Shown here: piece by piece, positions 8,526 through 14,404 of the stretch | How positions within the stretch are numbered: position 1 is the first letter of the stretch | How the letters are laid out: every line of letters begins with the position of its first letter | Assembly: GCA_002309015.1 (NCBI GenBank) | Contig: DBWM01000060.1 | Coordinates: 31,650 to 59,287, forward strand | Direction of reading: 5' to 3' | DNA length: 27,638 nucleotides | Origin: Myxococcales bacterium UBA1238 | GTDB lineage: Bacteria > Myxococcota_A > Bradymonadia > UBA7976 > UBA1532 | Notes under the pieces: model-generated | Told to the model about the DNA's origin: nothing | Databases searched by the model: none | The model's input: only the letters and a program-made list of their open reading frames with translations | Translations under genes and position numbers: made by a program

Positions 8526-9329
8526 ATGGGATTAAATAAGATTTTCCATGTCTTAGACGATGCGATGCAGCGCGGTCAGGATGTCGCGATGGTCACCGTC
8601 GTCAAGGCCGAAGGCTCCACGCCCCGCGAAACGGGCGCCTCGATGCTCGTATTCCCTGATGGCAAGATCGACGGCACCGTGGGCGGCGGCAAACTCGAAG
8701 CGCTCTGCATCGAAGCGGCGCAGGACGCGATCAAATGGAATCAAAACCAGTTTAAGGTCTTCGATCTCACCGAAGAGGCCATCGGCATGGCTTGTTCGGG
8801 CCACACCGAAGTCTTCATTCAGGTTTTTAAGGGCGAAATCGATCTGTTGATTCTGGGTTGCGGCCATGTGGGGCAAAAGATCGCCGAACTCGCAACTTTT
8901 TTGGGGATCCCTTATGCTGTGGCCGACGATCGCGAGGAATTTGCCAACGCCGAGCGCTTCCCCAACGCCCAGAAGATTTTACTCTGCCCGCCGGATCAGG
9001 CCATCAGGCCCGAGAATCTGACGCCGCGGACCTACATCATCATCGTGACGCGCGGCCATGCCCTCGATCAGGAATGCCTCGAAGCGGCGCTTCAAACCAG
9101 CGTGCCCTATATCGGGATGATCGGCTCCATGAAGAAGGTGCCCCTCACGTTTGAGCGCGTGCAGGCCAAAGGCCTCGATCCGCTGCATGATCCCCGCGTG
9201 CATTCGCCCATCGGTCTCGATTTGGGTGGCAAGTCGCCCGCAGAGATCGCCCTCTCCACGCTCTCCGAGATCGTTAAGATCGCCCATAAGCGCACGGGCG
9301 CCCACAATCGCTTCCACCAGGACGCCTGA
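8526..9329 (+). CDS. XdhC/CoxI-family molybdoenzyme maturation protein
   Basis: The 267-residue product has both domains of the XdhC family. The N-terminal XdhC/CoxI domain is at about residues 8-100 (TVVKAEGSTPRETGASM, then TVGGGKLEA and GMACSGHTEVF). The C-terminal Rossmann domain is at about 105-255 and opens with LILGCGHVGQKIAE. Family members bind molybdenum cofactor, help its sulfuration and deliver it to xanthine dehydrogenase or related hydroxylases. The conserved Cys of the GMxCGG motif is kept (Cys90), though the following Gly is Ser. The start at 8526 has GGGGAG at 8514-8519. No molybdoenzyme subunit lies in this window, so its client is elsewhere or the protein has another role beside the two SPFH genes. 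Its stop codon directly abuts the stop of ung on the other strand. Confidence 0.9.
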   Translation: MGLNKIFHVLDDAMQRGQDVAMVTVVKAEGSTPRETGASMLVFPDGKIDGTVGGGKLEALCIEAAQDAIKWNQNQFKVFDLTEEAIGMACSGHTEVFIQVFKGEIDLLILGCGHVGQKIAELATFLGIPYAVADDREEFANAERFPNAQKILLCPPDQAIRPENLTPRTYIIIVTRGHALDQECLEAALQTSVPYIGMIGSMKKVPLTFERVQAKGLDPLHDPRVHSPIGLDLGGKSPAEIALSTLSEIVKIAHKRTGAHNRFHQDA

Positions 9330-10010
9330 TCACGGCGGCAGCTGCCAGTTGATCGGTGCCTGTCCGATACTCGTAAGATACTGATTAATTTGAAGAAAAT
9401 GCCCGCAACCGAAGAAGCCGTGGCTGGCTGAGAGCGGGGAAGGGTGCGGCGCCTTTAAGACGAGATGCCGCGTCGTATCGATCATCTTGGCCTTTTGGGC
9501 GGCGGGTTGTCCCCAGAGCACGAAGCAGAGGCCGTCGCGATGATCGTTCAAAGCGCGGATGGCGCAGTCGGTGAACTGTTCCCAGCCGTGGTTGCGGTGC
9601 GAGTTGGCCTGATGCGCGCGCACGGTGAGGACGGTGTTGAGCATGAGCACGCCCTGCCGGGCCCAGGAGCTCAAATCGCCGTGGTTCGGGCAGGGGTAGC
9701 CGTATTCGTTGTAGAGCTCGCGAAAGATGTTCATCAGCGAAGGCGGTGGTTTGACGCCCCGGCGCACCGAAAAGCAGAGACCGTGCGCCTGACCTTCGCC
9801 GTGATAGGGATCCTGACCCAGGAGCACCACTTTGACCTGATCAAAGGGCGTAGACCAAAAAGCATTAAAGATTTCGCTGCCTTTGGGATACACGGGGTGC
9901 AGTTTTTTTTCTTCGACCAGGAATTTTTTGAGCTCCTGCATGTAGGGCTTTTCAAATTCATCGCCGAGGACTTCGAGCCACGATGGCTCTAAATTGGGTG
10001 TTTTGTTCAT
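9330..10010 (-). CDS. ung: Uracil-DNA glycosylase, family 1
   Basis: Ung removes uracil from DNA as the first step of base-excision repair, in the cytoplasm. Counting from the ATG at 10010, the protein has 226 residues, the usual Ung length. The water-activating motif GQDPYHG is at 65-71 (catalytic Asp67). The LMLNTVLTV segment that contacts uracil follows, and HPSPLSASHGFFGCGHF begins at His189, giving the second catalytic motif and the DNA-intercalation loop. The frame stays open 30 codons farther upstream, but those residues do not look like Ung, so I chose the start whose product matches the family; no strong ribosome binding site precedes it. The gene is convergent with xdhC with zero bases between stops. 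It is divergent from the nucleotidyltransferase gene, sharing a 215-base intergenic region. Confidence 0.95.
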   Translation of the reverse strand: MNKTPNLEPSWLEVLGDEFEKPYMQELKKFLVEEKKLHPVYPKGSEIFNAFWSTPFDQVKVVLLGQDPYHGEGQAHGLCFSVRRGVKPPPSLMNIFRELYNEYGYPCPNHGDLSSWARQGVLMLNTVLTVRAHQANSHRNHGWEQFTDCAIRALNDHRDGLCFVLWGQPAAQKAKMIDTTRHLVLKAPHPSPLSASHGFFGCGHFLQINQYLTSIGQAPINWQLPP

Positions 10011-10093
10011 AGCAAAAGATGTAACGCAGACGGCGGGGCGGCTCAAGGGCTGATGCAAAAAAGCCATCATTTTGAGAATGGGGCTTTTAAAAG

Positions 10094-10110
10094 TTGGCAC
10101 GGATCTTGCA
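10094..10110 (+). promoter_or_regulatory. Sigma-54 (RpoN) promoter
   Basis: TTGGCACGGATCTTGCA matches the -24/-12 consensus TTGGCACG-N4-TTGCW at every defined base. The invariant GG (10096-10097) and GC (10108-10109) are exactly 10 bases apart. Transcription would start near 10121, giving a leader of roughly 105 bases before the ATG at 10226. Such promoters need an AAA+ enhancer-binding activator. I did not identify its upstream binding site; it could lie within the start of ung. Confidence 0.75.
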
Positions 10111-10225
10111 TGTACTGAAGCGTAATCGTTCTTTTGAATTCCAAAATTCGCAAGCGATGTGAGATGCGCGGTGGCTTGCTTTTGAAAGCGCGCTCAACTC
10201 GCAGGTCTTCCGAAAGGAGTTTGTC

Positions 10226-11668
10226 ATGGTCCGTCAGGCAGTCATTCTTGCAGCTGGAATGGGTTCTCGTTTGCGCGCGAACGGCGCCGAAACACCGAAG
10301 CCTTTGGTTCGGGTGGGCGGTTTACCGTTGTTGCAGCGCACTTTGCTCGCGCTTCACCGCGCGGGCGTCGATCGCTTTGCTGTGGTGTTGGGCTATCAGG
10401 GCGAGCAGGTGCGCGCGGCGCTCGAAAACGAGCCGGCCCTCGCGGAATGCCACATCGAGTGGATAAACAACCCGCATTACGAGCTCGCCAATGGAGTAAG
10501 CGTACTCCAGGCGCGCGATGCGATGGAGCCCGGCGATTTTCTGCTCACCATGTGCGATCACGTGGTCGATCCCGCCATCTACCAGGTGTTGCAGAATGAA
10601 AACGCGCACGGCGGCCTGGTGCTCGCGGTCGATCGCAAGCTCGATACCATCTTCGATATGGACGATGCGACCAAGGTGAAGGTCGACGATCGCAATCACA
10701 TCCTGTCGATCAGCAAGAAGCTGACCGATTACGATGCCATCGATACGGGCGTTTTCCTTTGTGATCACGCGCTGTTCGACGCATTGCAGGATGTTTACAC
10801 CGCGCGCGGCGACGCCTCTTTGTCGGATGGCGTTCAGGCGCTGGCGAGCGTGGGCAAGGCGTTTGTGGCCGACGTGGGCACCGCCTGGTGGCAGGATGTG
10901 GATGATGCGCGCACCAGGGATCACGCAGAAAAGCTGCTCTTCAAGTCGCTCACCAAGCCCATCGATGGTCCCGTCAGCAAGCACATCAACCGCAAGTTCT
11001 CGAAGACGATCACGCGCATGGTCATGAATCACAACGTGGTTCCGAACCATATGACGCTGATTGGCCTCATCATCGGCGTCGCTTCTGCCATCCTGACCGC
11101 GCTCGTATCGCCCGGCTCGCTCTGGCTCATTCCTTTGGGGGGCGTGCTCTACCAGCTCTCCTCCATGATCGACGGCTGTGACGGCGAGATTGCGCGCCTC
11201 AAATACAAGAACAGCGCTTCCGGTGAATGGTTCGACACGATTTCCGACGACGTGGTCAATCTGTTCTACCAGCTGGCGGTGGGCTACGCGGTTTACAACC
11301 TGACGGGCAACGTCATCTGGCTGCATATCAGCATCGCAAGCTTTGTGCTGGGCTGGGTGGTCGCCATCAACCTCTATCACAAGCTTTTAACCTCGGGCAA
11401 AGGCACGCATCTCGCGCTCAAATGGTTCGATAAGCCCGAAGAGCAGAGTCTCATTCAGCGCGCGATTCAAAAGCTGCAATTCTTCGGTCACCGCGATACT
11501 TACGCGCTCTGCTTGATGGTCTTCTCCTTCTTTGGCGTCCCCGGTCTGCAGTTTGGACTCATCTGCAGCATCATCGTGGTCGCGTTTGTGACCGGCCAGT
11601 GGCTGTTCATGATTCCGCGCAACGCTTCCCAGACCCGTCGCGAAAATACTTCCCGCCATACCGCCTGA
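10226..11668 (+). CDS. Bifunctional nucleotidyltransferase / CDP-alcohol phosphotransferase (IPCT/DIPPS-like)
   Basis: The 480-residue protein fuses two enzymes. Residues of about 1-235 form a sugar-phosphate or inositol-phosphate nucleotidyltransferase: ILAAGMGSRLRANG with the ETPKPLV nucleotide site, then MCDHVVD for metal binding. Residues of about 245-470 form a membrane-embedded CDP-alcohol phosphotransferase with several helices. Its catalytic motif D-x2-DG-x2-AR-x8-G-x3-D-x3-D is complete (Asp316, Asp319, Gly320, Ala323, Arg324, Gly333, Asp337, Asp341). This fusion matches the inositol-1-phosphate cytidylyltransferase/di-myo-inositol-phosphate phosphate synthase of hyperthermophiles. 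In a probable mesophile it may instead make a phosphodiester solute or a polar lipid head group; the substrate cannot be read from sequence. AAAGGAG at 10213-10219 supports the ATG, and a sigma-54 promoter lies upstream, suggesting induction by a specific signal. Confidence 0.85.
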   Translation: MVRQAVILAAGMGSRLRANGAETPKPLVRVGGLPLLQRTLLALHRAGVDRFAVVLGYQGEQVRAALENEPALAECHIEWINNPHYELANGVSVLQARDAMEPGDFLLTMCDHVVDPAIYQVLQNENAHGGLVLAVDRKLDTIFDMDDATKVKVDDRNHILSISKKLTDYDAIDTGVFLCDHALFDALQDVYTARGDASLSDGVQALASVGKAFVADVGTAWWQDVDDARTRDHAEKLLFKSLTKPIDGPVSKHINRKFSKTITRMVMNHNVVPNHMTLIGLIIGVASAILTALVSPGSLWLIPLGGVLYQLSSMIDGCDGEIARLKYKNSASGEWFDTISDDVVNLFYQLAVGYAVYNLTGNVIWLHISIASFVLGWVVAINLYHKLLTSGKGTHLALKWFDKPEEQSLIQRAIQKLQFFGHRDTYALCLMVFSFFGVPGLQFGLICSIIVVAFVTGQWLFMIPRNASQTRRENTSRHTA

Positions 11669-12130
11669 TTCTGCCCGCCCCAAGCGCCCGCCTCCCTCTT
11701 TTTAAATCCCTTTCAGATCCCTCTTTTTTGAACTGCGCTTCCGGCAGACCTGACGCTGCAGCGAGATCTTTCAGCCTTGCGCGCGCGTGTACCCGGGATC
11801 AGGCCCGATCTTTGGGGATCGCTTTGGCCATCTTTGCATCCTGGGCTTTGAGCGGCGATCCCTGCGGTGGGGGAATCTGCAGATCAGGCTGATGTTTGCG
11901 ATCCGCCGATGTCGATCTTTGCAGATCAGGCTACAGAGCGCATGTTGCCGATGGCGATCCTTGCAGATCACGCTTGATCTTCACTCATGGCGACGGGAGA
12001 TCTCAAAAAAGATCACCGATCGCTCAAAAAACGGACTTGTATGCCCGCGGTGGCGGCTGAAGCAGGGCGTCCGCTTTGAAAAAAGTTGCATTTATGGCAT
12101 AGAGCTTCGGCTTTGCAGAAGGTGAATCTT
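11669..12130. other. 462-bp gene-free region before rseP
   Basis: I find no convincing gene in this stretch. Its left end is pyrimidine-rich (two CCCTCTTTTT-like runs near 11694 and 11720). The middle is filled by degenerate 42-bp repeats, described separately. The right end (12005-12130) holds A-runs and a possible weak promoter for rseP (TTGAAA at 12076-12081, CATAGA at 12098-12103). Open frames through the middle on both strands are a by-product of the repeat length being a multiple of three. Confidence 0.6.
11797..12004. repeat. About five degenerate 42-bp tandem repeats, GATC-dense
   Basis: Units can be set at 11797-11838, 11839-11881, 11882-11923, 11924-11965 and 11966-12004. The third and fourth are the clearest pair: both open with GATCAGGCT, share CCGATG in the middle, and end CGATC-T/C-TTGCA. 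The first unit shares GATCAGGC and the TTTGCA end. The second and fifth are weak. The interval 11765-12021 contains 15 GATC sites, about one per 17 bases. GATC is common in this genome in any case (roughly one per 50-60 bases in the xdhC gene), but this is about threefold denser. The role is unknown. Confidence 0.7.
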
Positions 12131-13264
12131 ATGTCGATCGTGATCGCCATCATTGGGTTAGGGTTATTGGTGCTGGTGCATGAATTTGGGCATTACATCG
12201 CAGCGCGGCTCTGCGGAATGCACGTGTTGCGATTCTCCATCGGCTTTGGTCCGGCGCTTTTAAAGATACAAACTCAGTCCGGGATGTTGTGGCAGATCGC
12301 GCTTCTGCCTTTGGGGGGCTTTGTGCAGGTGGAAGGCATGGGGGATGACGAGGGTGATTCTCCTGGAAGCTATAAAAAACGGCCTCTGTGGCAGCGTGCG
12401 GTGATGGTGGCGGCGGGTCCGATGGCCAATCTTTTGTTTGCAAGCGCGGTCTATTTTGCGCTGTTTGCCAGTTTTCAGGCTTCAAACTTAGGGGGCGGGC
12501 CGGCGGTCGCATCAAACGTGATCGCGTCGGTGGAAGGCGCGGCGGAGGCGGCGGGGATCAAAGCGGGGGACGTGATCATCGCGATCAACGATCAAAAGGT
12601 TGCACGCTTTCTGGATATCCGGAAGGCGGTGGGCGCAAATGAGACGCTTCAAATCGAGCTCGTGCGCGCGCCGGAGGGCGAAAAGCTGACTTATCAACCG
12701 ATCCCCGTCGAAAAAATGCTGAGCGATGTGAAGCCGAGAGAGCGCGGTGCGTACGTGGGATGGCCCACCGGGCTCAAGAGCTGGCCGCATATTAAAATAG
12801 AGGTGACGCCTGAAGAGACCAGCGAGGGCAGGCGCCTGGGGGTTTCGCCCAAAATGCTGCCGGTTGGAGCCGAAAATCTTTGGGTGGCGGCGCGGCTGGC
12901 ACTTCTGGAACCCTGGTTGCTGTTTGGAAAGACGGCGCAGCAGCTTTGGGAAATGCTCCGCGGCGAGCAGGAAGGGCGCCTCGTGAGCCCGATCCAGATG
13001 ACTTCGATCGGTGCGGATCACGTGCGGCGCGGCTGGGATGCGTTTCTCGATTTGCTGGCGTTCATCTCGATCAATCTGGGACTCATGAATCTGCTGCCGC
13101 TGCCGGCGCTCGACGGTGGAAGGCTGATCCTGATTCTGGCGGAGGCGGTGATGCGGCGTCCGGTGCCCCCAAAGTTTGAGCAGGGCCTGACGATCGCGGG
13201 GGTTTTGTTGCTCTCGGTGCTGATGATTTGGGCGATCTTTGGTGATCTGCGCGCGCTGTTTTAG
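12131..13264 (+). CDS. rseP: Site-2 protease RseP (M50 zinc metalloprotease)
   Basis: RseP cuts membrane-embedded anti-sigma factors and signal-peptide remnants in the inner membrane. The 377-residue protein opens with a transmembrane helix carrying the zinc motif HEFGH (His17, Glu18, His21), followed by the conserved segment GFGPALLKI. It has a PDZ domain at about residues 120-180 (SVEGAAEAAGIKAGDVIIAIND) and ends with the second active-site motif NLLPLPALDGGRL (Asp328 of LDG) and a last helix. Only one PDZ domain is evident, whereas the Escherichia coli protein has two. ATG 12131 is chosen because AGAAGG (12117-12122) precedes it and the product then begins at the first helix, although the frame is open 15 codons farther upstream. 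The usual neighbours (dxr, cdsA, bamA) are not here. Confidence 0.94.
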   Translation: MSIVIAIIGLGLLVLVHEFGHYIAARLCGMHVLRFSIGFGPALLKIQTQSGMLWQIALLPLGGFVQVEGMGDDEGDSPGSYKKRPLWQRAVMVAAGPMANLLFASAVYFALFASFQASNLGGGPAVASNVIASVEGAAEAAGIKAGDVIIAINDQKVARFLDIRKAVGANETLQIELVRAPEGEKLTYQPIPVEKMLSDVKPRERGAYVGWPTGLKSWPHIKIEVTPEETSEGRRLGVSPKMLPVGAENLWVAARLALLEPWLLFGKTAQQLWEMLRGEQEGRLVSPIQMTSIGADHVRRGWDAFLDLLAFISINLGLMNLLPLPALDGGRLILILAEAVMRRPVPPKFEQGLTIAGVLLLSVLMIWAIFGDLRALF

Positions 13265-13311
13265 GCGGGGCGGTTGCAACAGAGCAGGCGCGCGCCGGTT
13301 TGCGAGCGCGA

Positions 13312-14216
13312 ATGGCGCTCTGTGGAAGAGAGGTTGAGAGGCGCCTCCTGAATCCGCGCTTCGACATGACGTTCAAGGCGCTGTTTACGCAGCCCAACAA
13401 GGAGTCGCGGGCGGCGATGCACGCGTTTCTGAAGCGGCGACGGAACGGAAGATTGCGCAATGGGAAATCCTGCCGAACGATGCTCCGGTCGAGTTCTTTG
13501 GCCAGCGGGGCGTCAGCTTCGATATCTCCTGCGTCTTTGATGACGGTATGGCGGCCGAGATCGAAATGCAGGCGCGCCGTCAAGCCTACGACTACGGCAA
13601 AAGAGCGGAATATCAGGCTGCGCGCCTCGCATCCTCCCGCCTGAAGCGCGGATCGGATTGGGATAAGGCGCCCACGGTCTACCAGATTTCGGTCCTCGAT
13701 TTTGAGTACAAACCGAAATCGGGCGCAACTTCGCCCAATGCCGTCAGCCGCTACGCGATGCGAACGAAGGACGGGCGAGAACTCGCGAATGCATTGAACA
13801 TCGTCTTCATCGAGCTCCCGAAAGTGGCGAAGCTGGAAAGCACGCTTGAAACCAACACCGCGCTCGAGAATTGGGGTATCTTTTTAAAAGATGCCGATGA
13901 TCCGGAGAAGCGCGAGCTGATCCAACAACTGGTGCAAAAGGAGAGGGGATTGATGGAAGCGCATAAAGCATTATCGCTGATCAGCGCCGACGACAAGCTT
14001 TGGTTCGCCCAATTCAGGCAGGAAACCGCCGAACGCGACTCTATCTCCGATCGCAACGCGACACTGGCGGAAGGCAGAGTGGAAGGCGAGGCGAAAGGCA
14101 GAGCGGAAGGCAAGCGTGAAGCTGCATCCAACATGCTTGCTGACGGCGTTTCCCCGGATTTGATCGCGAAATACTCAGGTCTCACCCTCGAAGAAGTCTC
14201 CGCTCCCAAGTCTTAA
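13312..14216 (+). pseudogene. Frameshifted Rpn-family PD-(D/E)XK nuclease (recombination-promoting nuclease/putative transposase)
   Basis: The family opening LNPRFDMTFKALFTQ, followed by ESRAAMHAFL, is read in one frame up to about 13431. The continuation (EAATERKIAQWEILPNDAP, then FDISC, DDGMAAEIEMQ and YDYGKRAEYQAARL) is read in the frame one base back. A single lost base near 13431 explains it: adding one G between CTG and AAG would restore one frame. The catalytic Asp and Glu of the nuclease (FDISC, EIEMQ) lie after the break. The 3' part is intact to the stop at 14216, including the repeated Gly/Glu linker (AEGRVEGEAKGRAEG) and the family tail (ADGVSPDLIAKYSGLTLEEV). The beginning is uncertain; ATG 13312 is the first plausible start and lacks a good ribosome binding site. 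An intact product from an internal start (ATG 13548) would lack the N-terminal fold. A sequencing error is possible. Confidence 0.8.
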
Positions 14217-14263
14217 CCTCGCGTCCGATCCCGCATCTTTTCTTCAAAATCCCCACAAACAAC

Positions 14264-14292
14264 TTGATTTCTTCTGAAACATAACTTTAAAT
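14264..14292 (+). promoter_or_regulatory. Possible promoter for the FGE-domain lipoprotein
   Basis: TTGATT at 14264-14269 and TTAAAT at 14287-14292 are 17 bases apart, about 49 bases before the ATG at 14341. The region is AT-rich in contrast to its surroundings. The match is moderate and visual only. Confidence 0.3.
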
Positions 14293-14340
14293 CCCCGTGC
14301 TTTTTCGGGCAATCACGCCCATTTTGTAAGGAAGCAAATC

Positions 14341-14404
14341 ATGTTTAACGATTGTACCAAGATGTATCTGGGGGGGGGTAAGCTCTAAGCTTTTTCTCTC
14401 CGCA
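14341..14404 (+). other. Probable true start and signal-peptide n-region of the lipoprotein, out of frame because of a G9 tract
   Basis: ATG 14341 has a strong ribosome binding site (AAGGAAG at 14329-14335) but, as read, meets a stop after 15 codons. If the G tract had eight Gs instead of nine, this frame would join the downstream frame exactly and add 21 residues: MFNDCTKMYLGGVSSKLFLS, followed by AMLAAALLAAC. That gives a normal lipoprotein signal peptide with a Lys-containing n-region, a hydrophobic core and a lipobox Cys. The downstream ATG 14405 on its own has no ribosome binding site and gives an unusually short, uncharged signal. Confidence 0.7.
14370..14378 (+). repeat. Homopolymeric G9 tract (candidate phase-variation switch)
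   Basis: Nine consecutive Gs lie 29 bases after the likely start codon of a surface lipoprotein gene. A length of eight puts the gene in frame; nine, as seen here, puts it out of frame. Poly-G tracts near the 5' end of surface genes are a known basis of slipped-strand phase variation. They are also a known place for assembly errors. Confidence 0.7.

Noticed and set aside
10322..11380. Long - strand open frame (352 codons) opposite the bifunctional phosphotransferase gene
   Set aside because: It is antisense to a gene with intact catalytic motifs, has no ribosome binding site, and its composition is that of a GC-rich shadow frame.
11765..12021. GATC cluster as a replication origin
   Set aside because: I see no DnaA boxes of the TTATNCACA type, no AT-rich unwinding region and no dnaA or dnaN nearby, and GATC is common elsewhere in the window.
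11787..12125. Open frame of 112 codons before rseP, with a partner frame on the other strand
   Set aside because: It is formed by the 42-bp repeats, is Arg/Cys-rich without any recognisable pattern, and is open on both strands only because the repeat length is a multiple of three.
12512..13279. - strand open frame of 255 codons opposite rseP
   Set aside because: It is Arg/His/Gln-rich shadow sequence opposite a gene with clear HExxH and LDG motifs.
14341..14388. Independent 15-codon leader peptide gene
   Set aside because: The near-perfect joining of this start to the lipoprotein frame after removal of one G explains it better. It has no run of regulatory codons or attenuator hairpin after it.
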